A stretch of DNA of 64,000 nt from Malaya genurostris (taxonomy: Eukaryota > Arthropoda > Insecta > Diptera > Culicidae). Location of the stretch: positions 234,005,666 to 234,069,665 of the forward strand of contig NC_080571.1 in assembly GCF_030247185.1 (NCBI RefSeq), given 5' to 3'. The notes beneath the pieces were generated by a model. It had not been told where the DNA came from and made no database searches. It saw nothing but the letters and a program-made list of their open reading frames with translations. Numbering within the stretch: position 1 is the first letter of the stretch; each line of letters opens with the position of its first letter. Below are positions 9,916-19,740 of this stretch, in pieces. The translations under genes and the position numbers were made by a program.

Positions 9916-12567
9916 CTAATACAGAGAGCGAATCGATTCAATTGAAGATTGCATCGATTTTTGTCGGAATTTGCTTATAATATTATGTGACATTACATCT
10001 AATGGTTCTATATTTGTGAGTCTGTGTAACTCATTTGTACTAAACCAGGGAGGACGCTTCAGAATCATTTTCAGAATTTTATTCTGAATCCTTTGAAGCG
10101 TTTTCTTCCTGGTGGAACAACAGCTTGACCAAATTGGTACCGCATAAAGCATGGCTGGTCTGAAAATTTGTTTATAAATTAACAATTTGTTTTTTAGACA
10201 GAGCTTAGAATTTCTGTTTATAAGAGGATATAAACATTTAATATATTTATTACACTTTGCCTGGATTCCTTCAATGTGATCCTTGAAAGTGAGTTTTTTG
10301 TCATACGTTAAACCTAAGTATTTAGCTTGATCAGACCATGTCAATTCCAAGCCATTCAATTTGAGAATGTGATTATTGTTTGGTTTAAGAAAAGAAGCTC
10401 TTGGCTTGTGAGGAAAGATAATTAATTGCGTTTTTGCTGCATTTGGTTTAATTTTCCATTTTGACAGATAATCACTGAAAATATTTAAACTTCTTTGTAG
10501 GCGACTGCAGATCACTCTTAGATTTCTACCTGTGGCTAACAGACTTGTGTCGTCACAGAATAGCGATTTCTGACAACCAACGGGTAGATTTGGAAGATCA
10601 GAAGTGAAAATATTATACAAGATTGGAGCTACACTCGAACCCTGCGGAACACCGGCTCGTACGGGTAGCAATTCAGATTTACAATTCTGATAGCTAACCT
10701 GAAGAGTACGATCAGTTAAATAATTTTGAATCATTTTGATCAAATAAATAGGAAACTGGAAATCAGACATTTTTGCTATTAAACCTTTGTGCCAAACACT
10801 GTCGAATGCTTTTTCTATGTCTAGAAGAGCAACTCCAGTGGATAACCCAGAAGATTTATTTGCTTTTATCATGTTCGTTACTCTGACAAGTTGATGAGTA
10901 GTTGAATGTTCATGACGAAATCCAAACTGCTCTGGTAAAAAAATTGAATTCTCATTTATATGAGTCATCATTCTTAACAAGATAATTTTTTCAAAAAGTT
11001 TACTGATAGAAGAAAGTAAGCTAATTGGGCGATAACTTGATGTTTCTGCTGGGTTTTTATCAGGTTTTAGGATAGGAATTACTTTAGCGTTTTTCCATCT
11101 TTTTGGGAAGTAAGCTAATGAAAAACACTTGTTGAAAATTTTAACCAGGAGTCTCAAGGCAACATCGGGAAGATTTTTAATAAGAATATTAAAAATTCCA
11201 TCATTACCAGGAGCCTTCATGTTTTTAAGTTTTCTAATAATTGATTTAATTTCATCAAAATTCGTCTCAATAATGTCATCGTGTGATAACACTTGGGTTG
11301 AAATATGATCATACTTCAGTGAGACTTCATTTTCAATAGGACTCACAACGTTCAAATTAAAATTGTGGACACTCTCGAACTGCTGAGCAAGTTTTTGAGC
11401 TTTTTCGCCATTTGTAAGAAGTATTTGATTTCCTTCCTTGAGAGCAGGAATAGGTTTCTGAGGTTTCTTAAGAACCTTAGAAAGTTTCCAGAAAGGTTTA
11501 GAATATGGTTTAATTTGTTCAACTTCTTTAGCGAAATTTTCATTTCGCAAAAGAGTAAATCTATGTTTAATTTCTTTTTGTAAATCCTTAACTATGTTTT
11601 TCATAGCAGGATCACGAGAACGTTGATATTGTCGTCGACGAACATTCTTCAACCGAATGAGCAGTTGAAGATTGTCATCGATGATAGGAGAATTTAATTT
11701 AGTTTGAGCTTTGGGAACTGAAAGATTTCTAGCTTCGATAATATAATGATTCAAATTATCAATTGCTGTGTCGATATCCGCAGAATTTTCTAAAATAGTT
11801 TCATGATCCACATGATTTTCAATGTGAGATCTGTAATCCAACCAATTAGCTCTATGATAGTTGAAAATAGAACTAATTGGATTAATTATAGCTTCGTTGG
11901 AAAGTCTGAATGTTACAGGAAGATGATCTGAGTCAAAGTCAGCATGAGTAATCGGTTCACTACAAATGTGACTTTGATCTGTTAGAACCAGATCAATTGT
12001 AGACGGGTTTTTCACGGAAGAGAAACAAGTAGGATTACTGGGATGAAGAACTGTAAAGTAACCAGCTGAGAGTTGATTATGAAGTATTTTACCATTACTG
12101 TTATTTTGCCTACAATTCCACTGGACATGCTTAGCATTTAAGTCCCCTATTACGAAAAATTTCGATCGATATCTTGTAAGTTTTTGCAAATCGCCTTTAA
12201 AGAAATTTAATTGTTCGCCGGTGCATTGGAATGGCAAATATGCTCCAGCGATGAAATAAATTCCATGAATGGTTTCAACTTCGATTCCCAAGCTTTCAAT
12301 AACTTTAGTATTGAAAGAAGGTAAAATTCGATGTTTAATTTGCCGTTGGACAAAAATGGCAACTCCACCACCAATTCCAGTAAACCTGTCAAATCGATGA
12401 ACCACATAATGTGGATTACTTTTCAATTTTACATTTGGTTTAAGAAAAGTTTCTGTCACAATGGCAATATGAATTTTGTGAACTTTGAGAAAATTATAAA
12501 ATTCATCTTCACTCGATTTCAAAGATCGAGCATTCCAATTTAAAATATTCAAATAATTATTTAACAT
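9916..12567 (-). CDS. Jockey-type ORF2: APE endonuclease and reverse transcriptase
   Basis: The protein has about 880 residues and an uninterrupted frame. The N-terminal quarter is an apurinic-type endonuclease that nicks target DNA: LNWNARSL near residue 10, VTETFL near 40, GDLNAKH near 145, STIDLVLTD near 190 and SDHLPV near 215. The reverse transcriptase follows, with SSYRPISLLSSISKLFEKII, motif A LDIEKAFDSVW, motif B AGVPQGSSVAP, and motif C written FCDD instead of the usual FADD or YADD (codons at 10549-10560). There is no RNase H domain, as expected for this clade. I take the ATG at 12567 as the start; it sits in ATGTTAAATAA, so ORF2 overlaps the end of ORF1 by 11 bases, suggesting termination-reinitiation coupling. 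Length and domain order are normal for the family. The alanine-to-cysteine change in motif C leaves the two catalytic aspartates intact. Confidence 0.93.
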   Translation of the reverse strand: MLNNYLNILNWNARSLKSSEDEFYNFLKVHKIHIAIVTETFLKPNVKLKSNPHYVVHRFDRFTGIGGGVAIFVQRQIKHRILPSFNTKVIESLGIEVETIHGIYFIAGAYLPFQCTGEQLNFFKGDLQKLTRYRSKFFVIGDLNAKHVQWNCRQNNSNGKILHNQLSAGYFTVLHPSNPTCFSSVKNPSTIDLVLTDQSHICSEPITHADFDSDHLPVTFRLSNEAIINPISSIFNYHRANWLDYRSHIENHVDHETILENSADIDTAIDNLNHYIIEARNLSVPKAQTKLNSPIIDDNLQLLIRLKNVRRRQYQRSRDPAMKNIVKDLQKEIKHRFTLLRNENFAKEVEQIKPYSKPFWKLSKVLKKPQKPIPALKEGNQILLTNGEKAQKLAQQFESVHNFNLNVVSPIENEVSLKYDHISTQVLSHDDIIETNFDEIKSIIRKLKNMKAPGNDGIFNILIKNLPDVALRLLVKIFNKCFSLAYFPKRWKNAKVIPILKPDKNPAETSSYRPISLLSSISKLFEKIILLRMMTHINENSIFLPEQFGFRHEHSTTHQLVRVTNMIKANKSSGLSTGVALLDIEKAFDSVWHKGLIAKMSDFQFPIYLIKMIQNYLTDRTLQVSYQNCKSELLPVRAGVPQGSSVAPILYNIFTSDLPNLPVGCQKSLFCDDTSLLATGRNLRVICSRLQRSLNIFSDYLSKWKIKPNAAKTQLIIFPHKPRASFLKPNNNHILKLNGLELTWSDQAKYLGLTYDKKLTFKDHIEGIQAKCNKYIKCLYPLINRNSKLCLKNKLLIYKQIFRPAMLYAVPIWSSCCSTRKKTLQRIQNKILKMILKRPPWFSTNELHRLTNIEPLDVMSHNIISKFRQKSMQSSIESIRSLY

Positions 12568-13455
12568 CACTGTTAAATTTTAAATTCATTATAATATTAT
12601 TTGCAAATTTCCATCCGATTTGAAATGCTTCAAAAAGTGATGAAGTCGAATTCATTTGGATGATCATTTGAAAAAGTTGATCTTGTAGGTAGATCATTTT
12701 ATTTTCAGTTATATCGCCTAAATCGACTTCATTTAAAGAAGCGAATGGCATTGAAGGAATATTTGTAGGTAGACTGCCATTAGAAGAAGATGATTTGGCC
12801 GGTCTACCTATTAATAAATTGTTTTCGTTAGAAGAAGAACTGCAAGGCGGTCCTGTGTTTTGATTATTTACATTAGAAGAAATAGGAGATAGATTTCTAC
12901 CTAATATACCAGCATAAGTGAAATTAGAAGAAGATGATGACGAGGTCGATCTACCTGTCAATAAATTGTTTTCGTTAGAAGACGAATTGGCAGGTGCCTT
13001 AGAAGAATTTTCAGGTATGTTCTGTAAATTTAAGGTCGTTGATTTGACTTGTTGTCTAAGCGAACGAGCGTTTAAAATTTTTTCCCTGACAGGACATTTC
13101 AAATAATTGGATTTATGATTTCCATTGCAATTTGAACATGAAAATTTATCAGTGGTTTTATTCATTGGACAAGCGTCTTTCGAATGCGATTTACCACAAT
13201 TCAAACACCGTATATCCATATGACAATTTTTGGTTCCATGACCGAAGCCTTGGCAACGACGACATTGCGTTAAGTTTGCAATACGATTATGCCGTTTATA
13301 ATGTTCCCAATGAATTTTAATGTGGGAAATGAAACGTACTTTTTCTAAAGTTTTCAAATTGTTTACATCACTTCGATTGAAGTGTATTAGGTAAAGTTCA
13401 TGGGAAATTCCAGAGCGTGGTTTAGAAGTACCATTCGCTCTTTTTTTCATAAGTA
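12557..13455 (-). CDS. Jockey-type ORF1 (gag-like nucleic-acid-binding protein), 5'-truncated
   Basis: About 299 residues of the C-terminal part of a gag-like protein that would coat the element RNA. Counting from the Met at 13459, three zinc knuckles are visible: C66-C79 (CX2CX4HX4C, CRRCQGFGHGTKNC), C85-C97 (CX2CX3HX4C) and C108-C122 (CX2CX3HX6C). A serine/asparagine-rich region follows, with a duplicated phrase SSNENNLL[T/I]GR. The stretch before the first knuckle (KVRFISHIKIHWEHY) resembles the pre-knuckle domain of Jockey gag proteins. The apparent start codon at 13457-13459 lies in the target-site duplication, not in the element, so the true N-terminus is missing. The frame ends inside the start of ORF2. 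Confidence 0.88.
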
Positions 13456-13468
13456 ACATATTTTGAAA
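13456..13468. repeat. Target-site duplication, right copy
   Basis: Second copy of 'acatattttgaaa' (see 9618-9630). It marks the truncated 5' end of the Jockey element and fortuitously supplies the in-frame ATG in front of the truncated ORF1. Confidence 0.92.
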
Positions 13469-14355
13469 TAATTAAAACTACCTCAACACAATGCAACGTG
13501 TTCCCAACTACTGGCCTTATGTAATGCTAACAGTATAAACCTGTATAGGTATATGTAAACCACCCTTCCACGGTCATGGTTAAATTGTACGTGACCCACT
13601 TCAAAGGTCACATGCAGCCATGAGTATCCGGAAATCCATTGGCGATAAGGGACTATTTTCGAAACTACAAACAGCTGTGGGGAAACAAATTCAATTACAT
13701 GCATCGATACGTTTGGTTTGCCGGATCTTTTCAGACTGCCAGCGAACGGAAGTTCCTCATTCAGACAAACGGATGCTCCGGACATCACGTGAAACTTTAC
13801 GTATTACTACTTTGCAGAATTGTTATAATTGCCTCCACAGTTGCAAAATCTTCCCACGCAAACATTTTAGAAAGGAAACTTTTAGCTTCATTCCGTTCTG
13901 TTTTAGCAGCAAAATTTATGACCTTGAAATGTTTTTTTTTTGTTCTCACTAACGTCCGACTCAACCAGTTTTATGAAGCAAAAAATAAACTTATCTTCAT
14001 TCGCAGCATCCTGCTTCTCGAGGGGGTGTTTGAATGGGTTTTCCACAATGTGTAGCAGCCGACTCATTGTGTTTCACTAGGACCGGCAAACGCTCCGAAG
14101 GGAATAATAAAACATTCTACGGGCAGCGTAATGAAGATCTACAGTAACGTTGAAAAAGTCCGATCGTCATCATCGTGAGAGAGCCTAGGAAAAGTTGGTT
14201 TTGCTTCTCAATTTGATGGATATTATTTTCAGGATACGCTTTTCCGGTCATCGATACAATAGCGGTCCTTTCCTAATCAAGATTTAAGGGGGGGGGGGGG
14301 GGGGCATATCTATATATCTATATTTGAATTTTTGTTTTTGAAGTCTGTTGTAATG
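13469..14355. other. No gene recognised; G17 run
   Basis: Open frames at 13620-13952 and 13639-14055 overlap in different frames and show no known domain. A homopolymer of 17 G lies at 14288-14304. This is flanking DNA between two transposons. Confidence 0.5.
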
Positions 14356-14357
14356 TA

Positions 14358-14531
14358 AAGGGTGATTTTTTAAGAGCTTGAGAACTTTTTTAAACAATAA
14401 AACGCATAAAATTTGCAAAATCTCATCGGTTCTTTATTTTAAACGTTAGATTGGTACATGACATTTACTTTTTGAAGATAATTTCATTTAAATGTTGACC
14501 GCGGCTGCGTCTTAGGTGGTCCATTCGGAAA
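14358..14531. repeat. Left arm of 174-bp perfect inverted repeat
   Basis: This arm pairs base for base with 15109-15282 and begins 'aagggtgattttttaagagc'. Beyond 14531 a single mismatch is followed by three more matching bases before similarity ends, marking the junction with the internal transposase fragment. Confidence 0.95.
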
Positions 14532-15175
14532 ATCCGCTTTTTTATCGACAAATTTTGTTCAGCGATGAGGCTCATTTCTGGTTGAATGGCTACGTAAATA
14601 AGCAAAATTGCCGCATTTGGAGTGAAGAGCAACCAGAAGCCGTTCAAGAACTGCCCATGCATCCCGAAAAATGCACTGTTTGGTGTGGTTTGTACGCTGG
14701 TGGAATCATTGGACCGTATTTTTTCAAAGATGCTGTTGGACGCAACGTTACAGTGAATGGCGATCGCTATCGTTCGATGCTAACAAACTTTTTGTTGCCA
14801 AAAATGGAAGAACTGAACTTGGTAGACATGTGGTTTCAACAAGATGGCGCTACATGCCACACAGCTCGCGATTCTATGGCCATTTTGAGGGAAAACTTCG
14901 GAGAACAATTCATCTCAAGAAATGGACCGGTAAGTTGGCCACCAAGATCATGCGATTTGACGCCTTTAGACTATTTTTTGTGGGGCTACGTCAAGTCTAA
15001 AGTCTACAGAAATAAGCCAGTAACTATTCCAGCTTTGGAAGACAACATTTCCGAAGAAATTCGGGCTATTCCGGCCGAAATGCTCGAAAAAGTTGCCCAA
15101 AATTGGACTTTCCGAATGGACCACCTAAGACGCAGCCGCGGTCAACATTTAAATGAAATTATCTTCAAAAAGTAA
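14516..15175 (+). pseudogene. DD41D transposase, N-terminally truncated
   Basis: A 219-residue open frame without stops carries the catalytic core of a Tc1/mariner-superfamily transposase that would cut and paste the element. Visible motifs are ILFSDEAHFWLNG with D17, WFQQDGATCH with D110, and CDLTPLDYFLWG with D152. The spacing D110-D152 leaves 41 residues between them, matching the DD41D (rosa/Visitor-like) group. The first few residues come from the inverted arm; genuine transposase-like sequence begins at about residue 6 (NPLFYRQ). The helix-turn-helix N-terminal part, normally about 100-150 residues, is absent, so the product should not bind the element ends. The last 22 codons lie in the right arm. 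Confidence 0.85.
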
Positions 15176-15282
15176 ATGTCATGTACCAATCTAACGTTTA
15201 AAATAAAGAACCGATGAGATTTTGCAAATTTTATGCGTTTTATTGTTTAAAAAAGTTCTCAAGCTCTTAAAAAATCACCCTT
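15109..15282. repeat. Right arm of 174-bp perfect inverted repeat
   Basis: This arm contains the final 67 bases of the transposase frame, its stop and the native right terminus ending 'aaaaaatcaccctt'. It is probably the original, and the left arm the copy, because this arm continues in frame with the transposase. Confidence 0.95.
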
Positions 15283-15284
15283 TA

Positions 15285-16089
15285 GAAAGAAACACGCATT
15301 TTAACAGTAAACGAACGTGTGTCAGAATACTACAGCTTTGTTCGAAGCAATTCGAAGTCTATTGAGGGGGGAACTCTTTGCAATTTTGTCATTACTTTCA
15401 TCTGAGAACAGAATTTCGAATAGAGGAAATGAACCATTTTTTCTAGCGTTCCTTGCAGTTGGCCCTTTTAGCGAGGCTTTGAATGCTTCTATGCAAAAAT
15501 ATCATTTTTACCTTTTTTTATAAATATAAAAAATAGGTATAGAATTCGCTCAAACTTTAGAAAAATTTTCCAAGGCCCGGTCTCCCCGTCACTCAAAACG
15601 CTATTGAATTGTTTTGAGATCGGATGTTTACTTTTTGAGTTATACGAAGTTTTATGTCAAAATTTTCAGTTTTTCGACAGTATCTGTCACAATTGACCTT
15701 GAAAACAAAATATATTTTCAGACTTAGATTCCGCACGGTAATACCTATTCAACGAGCCATAGATTGTTAAAATCCGTCCATTTTTAACGGAGATATCGAA
15801 ATTTTTGTGCAAGGGACTTTTTCCCCTATTCCAGCAGAAGATGTTTTGAGTGCTGCCTGGCAGAGAAATGCTTGGGAGCAACATAAAACACGATTTTCTA
15901 TACTGTTACATACATTTGTTTCTAAGTACCCAAAAGACAGTGTACAGCATGATATTTTGCTTCGGACCGACTTTAGCACGGTTCGTTTTTGGCAACATAA
16001 TCGTTCGAATATGCCACGTGTAAACCAGATGATGGCAGAATTTCCGAGTTGAAAGCAATTCCATAATTATATTGATTTAAACTACTTAC
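15285..16089. other. No gene; weak repeat at 15500-15725
   Basis: About 15500-15725 carries 'aataggtatagaattcgctc', 'ggcccggtctccccg' and 'gagatcggatgtttactttt'. It matches, in inverse orientation, sequence at about 37730-38085. The open frame at 15317-15523 and those near 15800-16050 show no known domain. Confidence 0.5.
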
Positions 16090-17200
16090 ATCAATTAATG
16101 CTGGAAGAACATAACAGCCTTTTACCATTCGAATCAGTTCGTCGAGATCAGCAAATGCGTGTGTGACAAATAATTTCACTCAATTTTTTTGGAGATGACT
16201 CAACCGTTTTCTACAAACTCAGAAACATATGAAAAGTCGTATACTCCCCAACAAGGTTGCTGAATTGTGTTTGATTCCGACCTCTGGTTCCTGAATTACA
16301 GGATGATATGTGAAACGAAATTAAAACTGTGTAACTCATTTTTCTCGTAGATGGCAGAACTGATCTAAGTTTTAAGATTCTATAAAACATCTTGTTTTTC
16401 AGTCAGATCCAACTTCCGGTTTCGGAGATACAGGGTGATTAGTAAAAAAATGTCTATTTCACATAAATTAATTAGGTTTATCGGGTTGGATAGTCGATAA
16501 CCAAATAAACTTATTTCATTTTTGGTTGTATTCAGTTTCGGAAGGCACCAAAAAATTTAATTCGCACTACGATTCCTCAAAGATGTCTTCATTGATTTTC
16601 AAACATTTTGAAACAAATGTAAACTATAGAGCTACTCAAATGAATTTGTCTGACTTCGGCTACACCGAATTTCGAATTCCGGTTCCAGTATCGAATCGTT
16701 TCTCAAAGTTCAATCGTTTTCTCAAAAAAGCCAAGTCGAATTTCAGAAACAAAAGTTCAAATAAAATAAACCCAATTTTATCCAATTCTGGCTTCCGATT
16801 CTGGAATTGTAGGATGATGAATTTTTAAAATTCAAAGCGATATAGAAGATGAAAATCCCGAAAATCTTTTAAGTTGGAATCAAAAATATTGCAATTTATT
16901 CGTCATATGGCCATACGATTCGGTTTGGGTTATGCTGGTTCCTGAATACCGGCTCTGAAAGTACCTTAAATTACCCTAAACTCTAAAGTGAAAATTACTT
17001 CGACATATCATGGATCCGATTTGTAGTTTCGACATTACAGAGTAATGAGTGATTAAAATCTCAAATTGCCACTTAAAACGACGGACATTAGAATAAAGTC
17101 ATGAAAACTAAAACACCGAAGAATATTCATGCAAAAAACACATGCGGATTGATAAAAAAAGGTATCATCTCACTGCTAGGTGGATTAAGCACGTTTTTTT
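16090..17200 (+). repeat. Dispersed repeat family A, copy 2
   Basis: The head 'ccattcgaatcagttcgtcg' and 'agcaaatgcgtgtgtgac' is followed by repeated units with 'tttggagatgactcaaccg', 'cgacctctggttcctgaatt', 'ccaacttccggtttcgg' and 'attccggttccagtatcg'. The copy ends with 'aaaggtatcatctcactgct' and 'aggtggatta' near 17159-17187. Frames inside, such as 16526-16828, are translations of the repeat and not genes. Confidence 0.7.
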
Positions 17201-17284
17201 ACATTAGTCTTTCAATCGATGTGAGTGCAAAATTCTTGATTGAAATTCTTGAATTTTCATTTCACAAAATGAAGATGAACCGTA

Positions 17285-19057
17285 ACGAAGCCAACAGTTG
17301 CAAAACGAGCGGCGGAGGTATTTTGATTGCCTGTCGCTCCAAATTCAAATCGCGCTTGATATCTTTCTCAAATTGTGGCAATCTTTGAAATTGCTCTTTT
17401 GTTCTTACATTATACGTTATACATGTGTGTGCTTTACTTTTCGCCTGATCGCGTGAATGATTCTGACATGATTGAACAACACTTATGTTTACTTTTGTCG
17501 ATAAGCGATCGAATGAGTTTGAACGACAAAATTGTTATTTTGGGAGACTTCAATCAACCTGGTACTAAATGGATTCACGGCTCTTGTAAATATCTTCACT
17601 CAAATGCTACATCTTCTTTCAAAATGCATATTACATCACGACTCCTGGACGATTACAATACTGCCTGGTTAGTTCAGCTGAACGATAACTACAACAGCAA
17701 CAACTTGTCCCCATCATCCTCCCCTTTCAAATCACTATACTAGAAGACACGCTCGTCGTTTTCAATGTCATTTCCGAAGCGACATACTACGATTTCAAAA
17801 ATTTAAATTTCGATGCTATGAACCAGTTTCTGCTGTCGTTGAACTGGAAAAACTTATTTTCTTGTGGCGACTGCAAATCTGCTACTATGTTATGGTCTCA
17901 TGTAATCTCGTACTCCATCGAACAATTCTTCGTGAACCGATACATCCCCCATGGGCAAAACTGACCTTGAAACGTTGTAAGTGAGCTAAACGACCTTCGC
18001 TTCAATTGCGATCTCACTATATCTACCTCAACCAAACCGCCATAAACGACTGAGCAGAATGTTATACGATGCTCACCTCCTTCGAGTACAAAATAATCTG
18101 AGAATCAACCCTAAAAGATTTTGGAACCACGTAAACGAACAAAAGATATAATCAGGACTTCCCGATCAGATGTTTCTTGATGAAGTTGAATCATCGGCGA
18201 TATCTGATATTTGCTACTTATCCAACGAAATCTCAGCAGTGCATTCTCCGATGAAATTCTATCGAGTAATCGATCTCCAAAGCTATCATCAATGTTCCTA
18301 ACCGTTCTCCGACTGGTTCTCACTCCTCCATAACAACTGCTATGATTGAAAAAGCGTGTATTAAGGAGTCCAAAGCTGGACCGGATGGTATTCTTTCGTT
18401 AGCATTGAAAAAGTGCTCAAAGAGTCTTCTAATTCCATTGTCGATGTTGTTCAATATTTCTCTTAGGTCAGGAAAATTTCCAAATATTTGGAAAAAATCA
18501 TTTATTTACCCAGTTTTCAAGAAGGGAAGTAATGTATCCAATTATCGTGGAATAGCCGCACTATGCGCCGTATCTAAATTATTTGAAACTATAGTTATAT
18601 AGAAACTGGATTTCATGAAGCACAACAGCAACAACTACATTTCAGAAACTCAACACGGATTCATGCCGAAACAATCAACTGCAACAAACTTACTCTGCTT
18701 CACTTCTTTTTTTAGTACGATCTCTACAAGCACGCCTACAGGTTGATACAATCTACACTGATTTCTCGGCAGCCTTTGACAAAATAAACCACCAAATAGC
18801 AGTAGCAAAACTCAATAGATTTGGTTTCAGTGGATCGTTGCTAAATTGGCTCGAGACGTATCTATTTGTTCGCGAAATGTCTGTGAAAATCGGAGACTGG
18901 AGACGGAGCGCCTTTCGCTGTCAACTCTGGAGTCCCTCAAGGCAGTCACTTAGGACCATTTTTATTTTTACTCTACCTCAATGATCTCAACTTCATATTG
19001 AAATGTCACAAACTATCCTTCGCAGACGACTTCAAGCTATTTTATTTAGTTTAATGT
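17285..19057 (+). pseudogene. APE-type non-LTR retrotransposon ORF2 relic
   Basis: About 17285-17740 encodes endonuclease pieces: SGGGILIACRSKFKSRLIS, then after a frame change CVLYFSPDRVNDSD and IVILGDFNQPGTKW. After a damaged middle, about 18342-18602 encodes reverse transcriptase pieces KAGPDGILSLALKKC and NYRGIAALCAVSKLFETIVI with a stop. Further pieces in changing frames follow: YTDFSAAFDKINHQIAVAKL, SGVPQGSHLGPF and LSFADDFKLFYLV near 19010-19050. Domain order and the FADD motif C identify a LINE of the APE-bearing group, probably Jockey or CR1 related. It has several frameshifts and stops and ends abruptly just after motif C, where a different element begins. Confidence 0.8.
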
Positions 19058-19650
19058 CAAGAAAACTGGACAATGGTTGGTAAACGACTGGACAATGTGC
19101 GATTCAGGTCCCAATGTGGTTCATAGCCTTTTGTCCAGTAACTCCTATCCCTACCTCCCCGCGGTACCGGCTGGGGTACGAGTAACCATAGGAAAGATCG
19201 GGTAACCAACCCCGGTGGAACCTTGGTCGTATACTGACAGGGAAGGGAGGGCTTGCCTTCTCTCTACAGAGAGCAAGCCTACCCGAGCGTCTGTTCCCCA
19301 TGTTGAGGCAGCTCGAAACAGCATCTGTTCTCCATATTAGGAGCGGCTGATTACCGTCCTTGTGTCAGTGTGGGACTCTAAACAGTGCTGACACGATGGC
19401 CCTCCGACGAGATAGGAGGTTGGTGTAGGCCTAACAAGCCGCCCGGAAAACACTTGTTACGCATAATCAAGGAAGAAATACGACTCGGAATAATCGGCAA
19501 AGACCTAAGCAATGAAATAAGGACTACGATTGGAAGCTTGGCACATGGAACTGCAAATCGCTGGGCTTCCCAGGATACGACCGAATGCTGTATGATGAGC
19601 TTCAAATCCGCGGCTTCGATGTCGTAGCACTGAAGGAACTTTGTTGGACG
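19058..19650 (+). pseudogene. 5' part of a second non-LTR element (RTE-like?)
   Basis: GC-richer sequence with a 'gcggtaccggctggggtac' segment and an inverted 'gcttgccttctctctacaga' / 'gagagcaagc' hairpin near 19252-19278 leads into a coding piece at about 19537-19650. That piece reads LGTWNCKSLGFPGYDRML then GFDVVALKELCW, the N-terminus of an APE endonuclease in the style of RTE/JAM-like elements. It stops where the next fragment starts. The family is inferred from the LGTWN...LKE pattern only. Confidence 0.55.
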
Positions 19651-19740
19651 GTGTTGGAAGGTGTGAAAAAGTGGGCATCGAGCGGCTACCTTCTACCAGT
19701 GAAACTCAATTCAACAAGGCGTCTAACTGTGCGTACATTA

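Larger units (their letters stand above)
9631..13455 (-). mobile_element. Jockey-clade non-LTR retrotransposon, 5'-truncated, young
   Basis: On the minus strand the element runs from a truncated ORF1 through a complete ORF2 and a 3' untranslated region of about 285 bases to a poly(A) tail seen as 27 T at 9631-9657. Perfect 13-14 bp target-site duplications flank it. Neither ORF is interrupted by a stop or frameshift over about 3.5 kb, and both duplications are unmutated, so the insertion is probably recent. ORF1 lacks its N-terminus, so the insertion was 5'-truncated as is usual for LINEs. The gag-like zinc knuckles, APE endonuclease and lack of RNase H fit the Jockey clade; Juan-like membership is possible but not shown. 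A second copy of the same family's 3' end lies at 29687-30045. Confidence 0.93.
14358..15282 (+). mobile_element. DD41D Tc1/mariner element with 174-bp perfect inverted ends
   Basis: The element spans 925 bp and is flanked by TA dinucleotides at 14356-14357 and 15283-15284, the target duplication of IS630-Tc1-mariner elements. Bases 14358-14531 are the exact reverse complement of 15109-15282. The inverted repeat covers the right terminus and also the last 22 or so codons of the transposase gene, so the left end is a copy of the right end. The N-terminal DNA-binding half of the transposase has been lost. The structure suggests a fold-back derivative produced by aberrant repair or template switching. 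Perfect identity of the arms implies a recent event or ongoing correction. Confidence 0.9.

Noticed and set aside
11365..11583. Antisense open frames within the Jockey ORF2
   Set aside because: They are shadows of the minus-strand coding region; they have no domain and no independent signal.
14288..14304. G17 run as a quadruplex or regulatory site
   Set aside because: It is a single homopolymer with no associated gene; slippage explains it adequately.
17375..17743. Stand-alone endonuclease gene
   Set aside because: It is a piece of a retrotransposon ORF2 whose other pieces follow in other frames downstream.
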